Origin: Gemmatimonadota bacterium
GTDB lineage: Bacteria; Gemmatimonadota; Gemmatimonadetes; Longimicrobiales; Gaopeijiaceae
NCBI GenBank assembly: GCA_030428885.1
Contig: JAUIEJ010000006.1
Location: 343,621-407,620 of the forward strand
DNA: 64,000 bases
Direction: 5' to 3'
Notes under the pieces: model-generated
What the model was told of the DNA's origin: nothing
Databases searched by the model: none
Seen by the model: the letters and a program-made list of their open reading frames with translations, nothing else
Shown: positions 30,022 to 39,640 of the stretch, one piece after another
How the letters are laid out: every line of letters starts with the position of its first letter
Position numbering within the stretch: the stretch's first letter is position 1
Translations under genes and position numbers: made by a program

Positions 30022-32414
30022 GCCGGGGGGAGCGCGGCGATTTCGCCGTCATCGGCCAGCGCCTCCGGAAGATCGACGGGCTGGCCAAGTCCACCGGGCG
30101 GGCGGCCTACACCGACGATCTCGTTCTCCCGGGCATGCTCCACGGCAAGATCCTCCGGAGTCCCCATCCCCACGCGCGGATCGTCTCCATCGACACCTCC
30201 CGGGCCGAGGCGCTGGAGGGCGTCCACGGGGTGCTCACCGGCGGGGAGCTTCCCACCCCCTACGGCATCATCCCCTGGACGCCCGACGAGAACGCGTTGG
30301 CGGTGGACCGGGTGCGGTACGTGGGCGACGGTGTGGCGGCGGTGGCGGCGGTGGACGAGGACACGGCGCTCCAGGCCCTGGATCTCATCGAGGTGGAATA
30401 CGAGCTGCTTCCCGTGGTATTGGACCCCCGGCAGGCCCTGGAGGCGAAGGGCACCTACGAGGCCGGGGACTACATCCACCCCCCGCGGAAGGAGGGGTGG
30501 AACGGCAACGTCACCAAGATGGTCAAGCTGGAGTTCGGCGACGTGGATGGGGGTCTGGCCGCCGCCGATCTGGAAGTAGAAGGAGAATACTGGTTCGAGG
30601 GCACGACCCACGCGGCGATCGAGCCCCACTGCGCCATCGGGCTGTTCGAGGGTACGGGGCGACTCACCGTGTGGTCGTCCACCCAGGTGCCCCACTACCT
30701 CCACCGGGAGCTCGCCCGGGTGCTCCGGCTGGACCCGGCCGAGGTGCGGGTGATCCAGCCTCCCGTGGGGGGCGCCTTCGGGGGCAAGAGCGAGCCCTTC
30801 GACCTGGAGTTCTGCGTTGCCGCCCTGGCGCGGAAGACCGGGCGCCCGGTGAAGATCCTCTACACCCGCGAGGAGGTGTTCTACGCCCATCGAGGGCGGC
30901 ACCCCTTCGACATGTGGTACCGCACGGGCATGACCCGGGACGGCCGCCTCACGGGCGTCGACGCCCGCATCGTCCTGGACGGGGGCGCCTACGCCTCCTT
31001 CGGGCTGGTCACCACCTACTATTCGGGGCAGCTCCTCACGGCGCCCTACGACCTCCCGGCCTATCGATTCGATTCGACCCGGGCGTACACGAACAAGCCC
31101 GCGTGCGGTCCCAAGCGGGGCCACGGATCGGTGCAGCCCCGCTTCGCCTTCGAGGTCCAGCTCGACAAGCTGGCCCAACTCGGCGGCTTCGATCCCATGG
31201 AGCTGCGGCGAAAGAACGTTCTGGGGTCCCATACCCGAACCATCAACGAGCTTCGGGTCACCTCCAACGGCTTCCTCGAGTGCCTCGAGGCCGTGGAGCG
31301 GGCGTCGGGGTGGAAGGAACGGTGGCGCCGCCTGCCCTTCGGGCGCGGCCTGGGCGTCGCCGGTTCGACCTACATCTCGGGCACCAACTACCCCATCTAT
31401 CCCAACGACATGCCCCAGTCGGGCATTCAGGTGCAGATCGACCGGTCGGGCCGGGTGGCGGTCTTCAGCGGGGGGAGCGAGATCGGACAGGGCACCGACT
31501 CGGCCATGGCCTACATCGCCGCCGAGGAGTTCGGCGTGCCCCTGGAACACGTGCGGGTCTACCGGGGCGACACGGACTTCACGCCGGTGGACCTGGGGGC
31601 CTATTCGTCGCGGGTCACCTTCATGCTGGGCAACGCCTGCGTGGACGCCTGCCGGCGTCTCAAGGCCCAGGTCTGCTCCGCGGTGGCGGAGTACTGGGAG
31701 GGGGACCCCGATGCGGTGATCCTCCGGGGGGGGCGCGCCTTCGATCCCGCGGAGGCGGATCGGTCCATGCCCATTCGCCAGGCGTTCCAGCTCGCCGAGG
31801 CCCGCTGGGGCACCCTGGGGGCCACGGGGTCGTACAACACGCCGAAGGACGTGCACGGGTCGTACCGAGGCGGCACCATCGGCGCGAGTCCCGCCTACTC
31901 CTTCACCGCCCACGTGGCCGAGGTGGAGGTGGATCCCGAGACGGGCGTGGTGCGGGTGGAGAAGATCTGGATCGCCCACGACTGCGGCCGGGCCCTGAAC
32001 CCGGTGCTGGTGGAGGGCCAGATGGAAGGCTCGGCGTACATGGGATTCGGAGAGGCTCTCATGGAGGAACAGGTGTTCAAGGACGCCGATCACGGTCGGG
32101 CGGGTCTTCACGACGCGCCGTCGCTGCTGGACTACCGCATGCCCACGAGCCTCGATACGCCGGATCTGGAGGCCCACATCGTGGAGTCGGTGGATCCGGA
32201 GGGGCCGTACGGGGCGAAGGAGGCCGGCGAAGGCCCCCTCCACCCGTCGATTCCCGCCATCGCCAACGCCATCCACGATGCCGTGGGCGTCCGGGTCGAC
32301 CGGCTCCCCTTCTCGCCGCCCCGGGTGTGGCGCGCCCTCGAAGAGGCGCGTCGGGCGGGGCGTCTGGCCAAACCCGCGCACCCCGCGGAGCGGGTGGCGG
32401 AGGGGGCCTCGTGA
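30018..32414 (+). CDS. Molybdenum hydroxylase catalytic subunit (4-hydroxybenzoyl-CoA reductase alpha-like)
   Basis: A 798-residue molybdopterin-binding subunit. The first domain has IGQRLRKIDGLAKSTGRAAY, RVRYVGDGVAAVAAVDEDTA and PPVGGAFGGKSEPFDLEF, the last characteristic of the 4-hydroxybenzoyl-CoA reductase branch. Later FSGGSEIGQGTDSAMAYIAA is the Moco-binding glycine motif and PYGAKEAGEGPLHPSIPAIA holds the catalytic glutamate. With the 4Fe-4S-containing FAD subunit two genes on, reduction or dehydroxylation of an aromatic CoA thioester, or hydroxylation of a heteroaromatic, is expected. Because the organism may be aerobic, the natural substrate is uncertain. It overlaps genes on both sides by four bases. 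Confidence 0.93.
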   Translation: MSRGERGDFAVIGQRLRKIDGLAKSTGRAAYTDDLVLPGMLHGKILRSPHPHARIVSIDTSRAEALEGVHGVLTGGELPTPYGIIPWTPDENALAVDRVRYVGDGVAAVAAVDEDTALQALDLIEVEYELLPVVLDPRQALEAKGTYEAGDYIHPPRKEGWNGNVTKMVKLEFGDVDGGLAAADLEVEGEYWFEGTTHAAIEPHCAIGLFEGTGRLTVWSSTQVPHYLHRELARVLRLDPAEVRVIQPPVGGAFGGKSEPFDLEFCVAALARKTGRPVKILYTREEVFYAHRGRHPFDMWYRTGMTRDGRLTGVDARIVLDGGAYASFGLVTTYYSGQLLTAPYDLPAYRFDSTRAYTNKPACGPKRGHGSVQPRFAFEVQLDKLAQLGGFDPMELRRKNVLGSHTRTINELRVTSNGFLECLEAVERASGWKERWRRLPFGRGLGVAGSTYISGTNYPIYPNDMPQSGIQVQIDRSGRVAVFSGGSEIGQGTDSAMAYIAAEEFGVPLEHVRVYRGDTDFTPVDLGAYSSRVTFMLGNACVDACRRLKAQVCSAVAEYWEGDPDAVILRGGRAFDPAEADRSMPIRQAFQLAEARWGTLGATGSYNTPKDVHGSYRGGTIGASPAYSFTAHVAEVEVDPETGVVRVEKIWIAHDCGRALNPVLVEGQMEGSAYMGFGEALMEEQVFKDADHGRAGLHDAPSLLDYRMPTSLDTPDLEAHIVESVDPEGPYGAKEAGEGPLHPSIPAIANAIHDAVGVRVDRLPFSPPRVWRALEEARRAGRLAKPAHPAERVAEGAS

Positions 32415-33397
32415 GGGCGCCCTGGTGGGGCGCGCTCCGACGAGTCGGGGGCGTGGTATTCCTGGGGGTCGCGACGGCGTGCGGAGCTCCCGACGCAGGA
32501 GGGGGTCAGGTCGACCCCGCCGATCCCCCCGCTGCCGTTCCTTCACCGGAGGAGGCGTCTCTGGACACGATCCCGGGCACCCCCTGGACCGAGCGGGACT
32601 GGGCGATTCTGGTGCAGAAGGTGCGGTGGGCCGCTGACCAGGGTCTGGACCGGGTGCCCATGGGCGACGCCATGGCGGCCCTGGGGCGGACCTTCGTCGG
32701 GACCACGTACACGCCGGGCACCCTGGAGGCCCCGGGTGAGGAACACCTGGTGGTGAACCTCCGGGAGCTGGACTGCGTGACCTTCATCGAAAACGTCTGG
32801 GCCCTGAACCGGTTCCTCCGGGCCGAGGGAACGGAGGCGCTGGCCGATCCCGCCGCTGCCCGCGCGGCCTACGAAGGGCACCTGAGGGCGATTCGGTACC
32901 GGGACGGCGTGTTGGATGGGTACCCGAGCCGGCTCCACTACTTCAGCGACTGGCTCTGGAATCACGAGGACCGGGGTGACCTGCGCCTCGTGACCCGGGA
33001 TCTGGGCGCCGAGGCCGACCCGGAGCCGGTGGACTTCATGTCGACCCATCCCGACGCCTACCGGCAGCTCGCCGACCCCGGCGTCCTGGAGGCGATTCGC
33101 CGCCGCGAGGCCGAGCTCACGGCCCGGGGACCCCGCTGGACCATCCCCCAGGACGGGATCGGGGCCGTGGAACAGGGAATCCGGGACGGGGACGTCATCG
33201 CCGCCACCTCCACCGTCGCCGGGCTGGACGTGGCCCACACGGGAATCGCCCTCTGGCAGGACGGTCGCCTGCACCTGCTCCACGCCCCCCTGGTGGGGCG
33301 GTCGGTGGAGATCAGCGAGCTGCCCCTGGCCGATCGCATCCAGGACATCGGCGGCCAGGACGGGATCCTCGTCGCCCGCCTGACCGACGGAGGCTGA
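32411..33397 (+). CDS. DUF1460 lipoprotein (NlpC/P60-like amidase)
   Basis: A 328-residue exported protein. The signal peptide (VGGVVFLGVATAC) ends in a cysteine, so a lipoprotein is probable. The DUF1460 core has LVVNLRELDCVTFIENVWAL with the likely catalytic Cys, AIRYRDGVLDGYPSRLHYFS, FMSTHPDAYRQL, and STVAGLDVAHTGIALWQDGR with the catalytic His, then LLHAPLVGRSVEIS. The family is related to N-acetylmuramoyl-L-alanine amidases and is usually periplasmic. Its GTG overlaps the catalytic subunit's stop (GTGA) and the FAD subunit follows after one base, so it is embedded in the hydroxylase operon although no direct link between the functions is known. Confidence 0.88.
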   Translation: MRAPWWGALRRVGGVVFLGVATACGAPDAGGGQVDPADPPAAVPSPEEASLDTIPGTPWTERDWAILVQKVRWAADQGLDRVPMGDAMAALGRTFVGTTYTPGTLEAPGEEHLVVNLRELDCVTFIENVWALNRFLRAEGTEALADPAAARAAYEGHLRAIRYRDGVLDGYPSRLHYFSDWLWNHEDRGDLRLVTRDLGAEADPEPVDFMSTHPDAYRQLADPGVLEAIRRREAELTARGPRWTIPQDGIGAVEQGIRDGDVIAATSTVAGLDVAHTGIALWQDGRLHLLHAPLVGRSVEISELPLADRIQDIGGQDGILVARLTDGG

Positions 33398-33398
33398 C

Positions 33399-34406
33399 GT
33401 GCTCCGCCTGCCCCGCTACGAATACCACCGCCCCCGACGCCTGGACGACGCCCTTCAGCTCCTGGACCGCCACGGCGACGAGGCCCGGGTGGTGGCGGGG
33501 GGCACCGACCTGATCCCCAACATGAAACACCGCCTCTTCGAGCCGGGTCATCTCGTGGCCCTCTCGGCGGTGGAGGAGCTCCAGGGGATTCGGTGGGACG
33601 ACGGCGTGTTGGACGTGGGGGCGGCCGTGACTCTCGACGCCCTCTCCCGGAACCCGGAGGTGCGGCGCCACGCGTCGGCGCTGGCCGATGCGGCACGACA
33701 CGTGGCCGGGCCCCAGATTCGGAACCGCGCCACCCTGGGGGGCAACGTCTGCCTCGACACCCGGTGCACCTACTACAACCAGACCGAGTTCTGGCGCACC
33801 GCCCTGGGCTTCTGCCTGAAGAAGGACGGGGACACCTGCCACGTGACCCGGGTCGGGCGGAAGTGTGTGGCGGCCCATTCGGCCGACACCCCGCCCGTGC
33901 TCATGGTCCTGGACGCCGAGGTGGAGCTGCGAAGCTCGAAGGGGTCGCGCGCCGTTCCCGTCCGGGAATGGTTCGTGGCGGACGGGATCCACAACACCCG
34001 TCTGGAAGCGGGGGAGATCTTGACGCGAATCAGAATACCGATTCACCCCGCAACCCGTTGTTCCTACAGGAAGTTGCGTCAGCGACAGGCGGTGGACTTC
34101 CCGCTGCTCACCGTGGCGGTGGGGGCGGATTTCGCGTCCGACGGCCGGGTGTCGGAGATCCGGGGCGTGGTCACCGGTCTGGGCTCGCGACCCCGGTGGC
34201 TCACGGGGTGGGACGACCTGGTGGACGGGTCGCTGGACGACGATGTGGTGGACGCCCTGGCCCAGCGAGCCGGCGCCCAGTGCCGCCCCCTGGAGAACAT
34301 GATCGTGGACCCGGAGTGGCGCCGCGCCATGGTGCCGGTGGAGGTGGGCCGCGCGCTGCGGACGCTCCGGAGCGCGGGCCCGGCGGGGGCGTCCCTCGAG
34401 GCCTGA
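33399..34406 (+). CDS. Molybdenum hydroxylase FAD subunit with extra 4Fe-4S cluster (HcrB-like)
   Basis: A 335-residue flavoprotein. FAD-binding motifs are VVAGGTDLIPNM and RNRATLGGNVCLDTRC. The loop typical of 4-hydroxybenzoyl-CoA reductase beta is inserted: cysteines C123, C139, C147 and C156 (with TYYNQTEFWRTALGFCLKK and RKCVAAHSADTPPVLMV). The spacing 16-8-9 is the same as that reported for the Thauera enzyme's 4Fe-4S ligands. This cluster distinguishes the branch from ordinary CO or xanthine dehydrogenases. The C-terminal domain (YRKLRQRQAVDFPLLTVAVG) is complete. The GTG start is one base after the DUF1460 stop. It converges on the Ig-repeat protease gene. Confidence 0.93.
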   Translation: MLRLPRYEYHRPRRLDDALQLLDRHGDEARVVAGGTDLIPNMKHRLFEPGHLVALSAVEELQGIRWDDGVLDVGAAVTLDALSRNPEVRRHASALADAARHVAGPQIRNRATLGGNVCLDTRCTYYNQTEFWRTALGFCLKKDGDTCHVTRVGRKCVAAHSADTPPVLMVLDAEVELRSSKGSRAVPVREWFVADGIHNTRLEAGEILTRIRIPIHPATRCSYRKLRQRQAVDFPLLTVAVGADFASDGRVSEIRGVVTGLGSRPRWLTGWDDLVDGSLDDDVVDALAQRAGAQCRPLENMIVDPEWRRAMVPVEVGRALRTLRSAGPAGASLEA

Positions 34407-34454
34407 CGAGGTCCGCCCCCGGACCCGGTGGGTGCTCCGCGAACTGCGACGCCG

Positions 34455-36629
34455 TCAGCGCCCCGGGGGCAGCACCCGAATGATCCGGCCCTCGGCGTCC
34501 ACGACCCGGAGGGGCATCCTCAGGATGTCGTCCAGGAGGGGGATCTTGGACTCGTCGTCGTCCTCCTCCGCTGCGGCCACCCCGTTGATGCTGGCCACGG
34601 TGTAGCCGTCGGCGTCGGTGTTGGAAACGTCGTACCCCAGGTCGGCCATGGACTGGACCGTGATGATGCTCAGGGGGTTGGCCACGCCGCCGTCCAGGAA
34701 GGGCGTCATGAGCTCCCGGTCCATGGTGGTTTCCCGCCAATGGCCGTTGATGGAGCCGGCGTTGCCCACGTTCTGGACCGGCACCTTCTGCCCCGCCGTG
34801 CGGCTGCTCCCGCCGGCATCATCGAAGGCCGCGATGGCCAGGGGGCCGTTGAAGTGGGTGTCGGGACCCGGCGCCTGCTGGCCCGCGCTGGCGGCGTTCT
34901 GGAGGAATCCCTTGGTGCCCCACAGCGTGCCGAGGCCGAGGACGTGTCCCATCTCGTGGAGGATCACGTCTTCGAGCTGACCGTTCCCGGCCAGGCGGTC
35001 CAGGTCGGCCACGTCGAAGCGCATGGTTCCCACCGAGGTGAGGGCGTTGGAGTTCCGGATGAAGCAGGGACCGGCCGACCCCAGGACGTTGAACTCCCCG
35101 TCGATCTCCTCCACCACGGCGTAGATGACCACGTCGTCGATGAGGGCCCCCTGCATCTCGGGCGCCGTCTGACTGGTGACGCAGGTCGACGGCGCGTCGG
35201 CGTTGGGCGGAAGGTCGGAGAGATCGCCGGTGATGAGGCTCTCCCATCGCTCCCGGGCCCCGACGAAGGCCGCCTCGATGGTTTCGCTCACCTCGGTGAC
35301 GAAGCAGAGTGTGATGTCGAACCCGTCGTTGTCCGGGGTGCCCAGAACGCAGGTGGGGCCCGGGTCCCGGGCATCGGCCCCGAACATCACCGACGTCAGC
35401 CCGGTCACGGTGGCTTCCAGAGTCTGGGATCCCACGGTGGGCCCCAGGGTCCAGGTCGTGGCGGCCACGCCCGAGGCGTTGGTGGTGGCCACCCCGGGCT
35501 CCACCGATCCCTCGGACGGCGTGAAGGTCACGAGGGCCCCGGCCACGCCGATGCCCTGGGCGTCCCGGACCACCACCGTGAGGGCCTCGGCCAGAGGGGA
35601 GCCGGCGGGGCCCTCCTGAGCATTGCCGGCACCCACCGTCACCGCCACCGGCGGACCGGCGGCGGCCGCTGCGGTGGCGGCGAACTCGGTCACCAGGCCC
35701 CCCGAGGTGGCCCGGACCCGTTGTTCGCCCACCGCCGGACCCAGGGTCCACACCGTGGACGCCTGACCCAGGAGGCCCGCCGTGACCACCGCCGGTGACA
35801 CCGCGCCGCCTCCCGAGACGACTTCGAAGGTCACCTCGGCGGCGAGGGGATTCTCGAACGCGTCGAACACTCCGACCCGCAACGGCGCCGGCAGCGCCGT
35901 CCCCACGAGACCGGCCTGACCCCCACCCCCCAGGTCCCGAAGTTCGTCGGCGGGTCCCGGGAATCCGAGGGCGGAAAACGCCACGCCCGGCACACCCGAT
36001 CCCTGGATGGCCGCCCGGGCCGCCTGGGGCTCGCCGGCCTGACCGCCCAGCGTCCAGGCGCTGGACGCCCGGCCCTGACCGTCGGTGACGGCCGTCTCGG
36101 GGGAGAGGAACCCGCCGCCGCCCACGATGGAGAAGGCGATGGTCTGCCCTTCCACGGGGCCGCCGAGGCGGTCGCGCACCTGAACGGCCAGGAGCGAGGA
36201 CAGGGCGGTCCCGGCGGGCCCCTCCTGATCGTCTCCCCCTTCCTTCAGCAACTCGGTGGCGACCTGGGACACCGTCACCGGAGCCTCGCCCACGGCGTCG
36301 CCCGCCACCGCCCGGATCACCGCCGACCCGTTCCCCACCGACGACGCCCGCCCGTTGCCGTCCACCGACACCACCGAGGGGTCGCTGGAACTCCACGTCA
36401 CGGGCTGGTCGTCCATGGCGATGCCGTTCTGATCCCGCACGTTGGCCGCGAAGCTCCGGGAATCCCCCAGGGCGTCGAAGGTCGTCTGGGCCGGGAACAG
36501 GTTGATGGAGGTGGGCTGGGGCGGCGGAGGCCCGCTGTCGCCGCATCCGGCGGCCGCGACCATCCCGGCCAGGAGGACCCGGAACGCGGCGCGGGGGAGG
36601 CGGGACGTGGGGCGGGACGATGGGGGCAT
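34455..36629 (-). CDS. Ig-repeat lipoprotein with leishmanolysin-like metalloprotease domain
   Basis: A 724-residue exported protein. The signal ends in LLAGMVAAAGC, giving a lipid anchor. One Big_2-like Ig domain (about 40-120, TWSSSDPSVVSVDGNGRASS) is followed by three Big_1-like Ig repeats (about 125-430), each ending in a WTLG motif (SSAWTLGG, STVWTLGP, TTTWTLGP). The protease domain has HEMGHVLGLGTLW (from 558), a possible third ligand in GHWRETTMD (H630) and the Met-turn-like RELMTPF. The C-terminal segment is acidic (AAAEEDDDESK). It is three bases downstream of its paralogue and likely cotranscribed with it. It should cleave proteins at the cell surface. Confidence 0.9.
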   Translation of the reverse strand: MPPSSRPTSRLPRAAFRVLLAGMVAAAGCGDSGPPPPQPTSINLFPAQTTFDALGDSRSFAANVRDQNGIAMDDQPVTWSSSDPSVVSVDGNGRASSVGNGSAVIRAVAGDAVGEAPVTVSQVATELLKEGGDDQEGPAGTALSSLLAVQVRDRLGGPVEGQTIAFSIVGGGGFLSPETAVTDGQGRASSAWTLGGQAGEPQAARAAIQGSGVPGVAFSALGFPGPADELRDLGGGGQAGLVGTALPAPLRVGVFDAFENPLAAEVTFEVVSGGGAVSPAVVTAGLLGQASTVWTLGPAVGEQRVRATSGGLVTEFAATAAAAAGPPVAVTVGAGNAQEGPAGSPLAEALTVVVRDAQGIGVAGALVTFTPSEGSVEPGVATTNASGVAATTWTLGPTVGSQTLEATVTGLTSVMFGADARDPGPTCVLGTPDNDGFDITLCFVTEVSETIEAAFVGARERWESLITGDLSDLPPNADAPSTCVTSQTAPEMQGALIDDVVIYAVVEEIDGEFNVLGSAGPCFIRNSNALTSVGTMRFDVADLDRLAGNGQLEDVILHEMGHVLGLGTLWGTKGFLQNAASAGQQAPGPDTHFNGPLAIAAFDDAGGSSRTAGQKVPVQNVGNAGSINGHWRETTMDRELMTPFLDGGVANPLSIITVQSMADLGYDVSNTDADGYTVASINGVAAAEEDDDESKIPLLDDILRMPLRVVDAEGRIIRVLPPGR

Positions 36630-36632
36630 GGC

Positions 36633-38396
36633 TCAAGGACTCCGGCGATCTGGGCGGCTCAGGTTCGGAAACGGTACCACGTAGGGGTCGGCGAGGTTCA
36701 GATCCACGGTGTAGCCCAGGTCGGCGAGGGACGCCAGCGTCACGGCGCTGAGGGGATTGGGGCCGCCGGCGTCGGGAAAGGCGGTGAGAAGCTCGTTGCC
36801 CATGACCGATTCCCGCCAGTGGAGATCCACCACGCCGCTCCCGCCGGTGTGCTGGACCGGAACCTTGGCGCCGACGCTGCGGGTCCGGCCACCGGCGGCG
36901 TCGAACGCCGCCACGGCCCGGGGTCCGGCGAAGTGGGTGTCCACCGCGCCCGCCGCCGCCGCGGCCGGTTCACGGAGGTATCCCGACGCCGGCCAGAGAG
37001 TGCCGAAGCCCAGCGCGTGGGCCAATTCGTGGATCAGGACCTCGCGAAGCCGATCTCGGGCGGCGAGGTCGTCCACGTCGTCGGCGTCGATCCGGAGGCG
37101 GGCGAAGAGGGGCAGGCCCCCGTCCTCCCGCACCATGCAGGGCGCCGCCCCCGCCAGGGCCCCGCCCGGCCCGTCCACCGACTCCAGGGTGACGTAGACC
37201 ACCAGGTCGTCCACCGCGGGACCCCGCACCCAGGGGGCGCCGGGAGCACAGGTGGGATGGTCGGCCGGAGGCGCTTCGTCGGGGAGGTCGCCCACCACCA
37301 GGGATTCCCATCGGGCCACGGCGTCGGCCAGGGCCGTGGCGGCCGGGCCGTCGAGGGCCCCCACCCCGCACACGTGGATGTCGAAGCCGTCGGTGGGGGG
37401 CGTCAGCGCGCACGTGGCCACCGTACCGGTAGCTGTGGCCGCCACCCGCCCCGCCGGCCCCCCCGGTACCGCGGCGTCCAGGGCCCAGGCTCCGGCGTCC
37501 GGGCCCAGGGTCCACGAGGTGGACGCCCGCCCGGCCGCGTCGGTGGTGGCTCGGGAGGGCCGGGCGAAGCCCCCGGTGGGGTCGAAGAGCACCGACACGC
37601 CGCCCACCGGATTGCCCCAGGCATCCTCGACCCGAACGGTGGGGGCCACCGGGAGGGGAGCGGCCACTTCGCCGGTCTGATCCCCTCCGCTCACCACCAC
37701 CACCGCGGCGGGAGGGCCCGCCGTGGCGGTGGCGGTGAACACCCGCGGCGGGAGCCCGTCCACCTCGGCCCGGACCGTCTGGTTGGCGGGCCCGGCGCGG
37801 GTCCCCAGCGTCCAGGCCGACGGGGCCGCTCGGCCCTGGCCATCGGTGGGCACCACCACCGAGCTCTGTCCCGGGTTCGCGCCGAGCCGTCCCCCGCCGG
37901 CGGCCACGGTGAAGGTCACCGGAACGCCGGGAACGGGCGCGCCCTGGGCGTCGTCCACCCGGACGGCGGGCACCCTCGCCACGGGGGAGCCCGCCGGAGC
38001 CTCCCCTCCGTCGCCGGCCGCGATGACCAGGGCGGCGGGTGGGGCCGTGGCCGTCACCTCGATGGCCGCCCGGTCGGCTCCGGCCTCCACGGTGAGCCGC
38101 TGGGGGCCGGTCCGGTCGCCCAGAACCCAGGTGGCGACGGCCAGCCCGGCGTCGTCCGTGGCGACGCTGGTGGGGGTCACGGCGCCGCTCCCGGGATCGG
38201 TGATGAACGACACCGTCGCGCCCACCCGGGGCCGGTCTCCGGCGTCGGTGATGCGCACCGCCACCGTCCGGGTCGCACCCCGCACCCCGTATGGCGCGGC
38301 GCCGTCCACCACCTCCAGCCCCCGACGGTCGGTGGCGGCCACGCTCACCGCCGAGACCAGGAGGACCGCCAGGGCCATCCGGGCGACGCGGGGCAT
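36633..38396 (-). CDS. Ig-repeat secreted metalloprotease, paralogue of the neighbour
   Basis: A 587-residue protein. A Sec signal (RMALAVLLVSAVSVAA) without lipobox cysteine suggests release or loose association. Three Big_1-like Ig repeats (about 25-330) again end in W-x-LG units (ATWVLGD, SAWTLGT, TSWTLGP). The protease domain has HELAHALGFGTLW (from 456) and DLHWRESVMGNELLTAF; where the neighbour has ELMTP, this one has ELLTA, so the Met-turn methionine is replaced by leucine and activity may differ. ATG 38396 shares its A with the dehydrogenase's TGA (TGATG). A much longer upstream frame exists only as an antisense artefact. Confidence 0.88.
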   Translation of the reverse strand: MPRVARMALAVLLVSAVSVAATDRRGLEVVDGAAPYGVRGATRTVAVRITDAGDRPRVGATVSFITDPGSGAVTPTSVATDDAGLAVATWVLGDRTGPQRLTVEAGADRAAIEVTATAPPAALVIAAGDGGEAPAGSPVARVPAVRVDDAQGAPVPGVPVTFTVAAGGGRLGANPGQSSVVVPTDGQGRAAPSAWTLGTRAGPANQTVRAEVDGLPPRVFTATATAGPPAAVVVVSGGDQTGEVAAPLPVAPTVRVEDAWGNPVGGVSVLFDPTGGFARPSRATTDAAGRASTSWTLGPDAGAWALDAAVPGGPAGRVAATATGTVATCALTPPTDGFDIHVCGVGALDGPAATALADAVARWESLVVGDLPDEAPPADHPTCAPGAPWVRGPAVDDLVVYVTLESVDGPGGALAGAAPCMVREDGGLPLFARLRIDADDVDDLAARDRLREVLIHELAHALGFGTLWPASGYLREPAAAAAGAVDTHFAGPRAVAAFDAAGGRTRSVGAKVPVQHTGGSGVVDLHWRESVMGNELLTAFPDAGGPNPLSAVTLASLADLGYTVDLNLADPYVVPFPNLSRPDRRSP

Positions 38397-39640
38397 CAGA
38401 CCGGATGGGTTCGGTCGAGGGCCACGTCCAGGGCCGCGGCCATGAGTCCGGGGCCCGTCGACCCGGCGTGGGCCCGGACCGTATCCACCGCTTCGTCCAC
38501 CGCCTCTCCCACGGCCTCGAAGACGTCGGCGGGGCGACGGTGGGCGCCCCCTTCCATGAGGTGCTCGAACGCCCGGGCCATACCCATGCTGCCCACCACG
38601 TCCGGGAGCACCGTGAAGCGGGCGTCGGCCGCTTCCTGGGTGGAGGTGTCGCCCAGCGACGACTCCCGGAACGGCTGGTTGGCGCCACAGACGATGGTCC
38701 GGGCCCCGGCCTTGGCCAGGAGCCCCAGTCGGGTTCCGTCCAGGGAGCCGGAGATGGCGGCGGGCACCACCAGGTCGCAGGACGTGGCGTAGGCCTGCTC
38801 CCGCCGGGATCCGGGCAGCCGGGCCGGGTGCTCGGGGAGGCAGCCGTGGCGGCGCCGCACCAGGAGCGCCTCGATGTCCCGATCCCGGAGTCCCCCGTTC
38901 TGCACCAGCACGGCCTGGGCGTCGGTGATGGCCACGATGCGGGCCCCGGCCCGGGCCAGGTAGAGAGCCGCCGCCCCGCCGACGTTGCCGAAGCCCTCCA
39001 CCACGACCCGCAGGCCGTCCACCGAACCCCCGTCGGCCAGGAGGCGTCTCGCGGCCCGAGCCACGGCCCAACCCGTCACCATGTCGGCCACCGTCAGGGG
39101 GTGGGCACCCACGCCGTACTCGGTCCCGGCCAGGGGGAGGGCGAGCCCCACGCGCAGGCTCTCCAGCGCCCGTTCGGCGGCGCCGGCGCCGGTATGGAAA
39201 TGGCCGTTCAGGATTCCGATCTGGGGGTGGGCCAGTCCCAACGCCCGGCAGAGGGGCTCCACATCCCGTTGTTCGTCCACGTGGACGTCGCCCCCGGTGC
39301 CGTAGCAGGCCTGGAGCCAGGGGCGCATGGCGGTGAACCACCGGGCCAGGACGTCGCGCCGGCGGGGATCGGCCGGGTCGAAGTCGATTCCCGACTTACC
39401 GCCGCCGATGGGGGGGCCCGAGAAGGCGAACTTCAGCTCCATGGCCTTGGCCAGGTAGACCACCTCCTCCCGGGTGACGCCGGACCTCATCCGGGTCCCC
39501 CCGCCCGCCGCCCCGCCCCGGAGGGAGTTGATCACCAGCCATCCCCGGGCCGGGCTCTCCCGATCGTGCCATTCGATGACGATCTCGGGCGGGGTGGCCA
39601 GATACCGCCGGTAGCGCTCCCAGGTGATGTCGGCCGTCAC
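38396..39640 (-). CDS. Glu/Leu/Phe/Val dehydrogenase
   Basis: A 414-residue cytosolic amino-acid dehydrogenase that deaminates an amino acid to its oxo-acid with NAD(P)+. The catalytic segment is MELKFAFSGPPIGGGKSGID with the active lysine, and the GTGGDVHVDEQRD segment follows. The nucleotide-binding fold has VVEGFGNVGGAAALYLARAG and the ligand loop VCGANQPFRESS. Glutamate is the likeliest substrate by length (about 415), but leucine or valine dehydrogenases share the motifs. GTG 39640 overlaps the transporter's TGA (GTGA). Together with the two proteases after it, it suggests catabolism of peptides. Confidence 0.9.
   Translation of the reverse strand: MTADITWERYRRYLATPPEIVIEWHDRESPARGWLVINSLRGGAAGGGTRMRSGVTREEVVYLAKAMELKFAFSGPPIGGGKSGIDFDPADPRRRDVLARWFTAMRPWLQACYGTGGDVHVDEQRDVEPLCRALGLAHPQIGILNGHFHTGAGAAERALESLRVGLALPLAGTEYGVGAHPLTVADMVTGWAVARAARRLLADGGSVDGLRVVVEGFGNVGGAAALYLARAGARIVAITDAQAVLVQNGGLRDRDIEALLVRRRHGCLPEHPARLPGSRREQAYATSCDLVVPAAISGSLDGTRLGLLAKAGARTIVCGANQPFRESSLGDTSTQEAADARFTVLPDVVGSMGMARAFEHLMEGGAHRRPADVFEAVGEAVDEAVDTVRAHAGSTGPGLMAAALDVALDRTHPV

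Noticed and set aside
29961..32546. An 861-codon minus-strand frame opposite the molybdenum hydroxylase subunits
   Set aside because: It is a mirror of the catalytic subunit's codon pattern with Val/His/Gly-rich product and no known domain.
36633..39341. A start for the second Ig-repeat protease about 315 codons upstream
   Set aside because: That part is antisense-like sequence inside the dehydrogenase gene; the ATG at 38396 gives a signal peptide.
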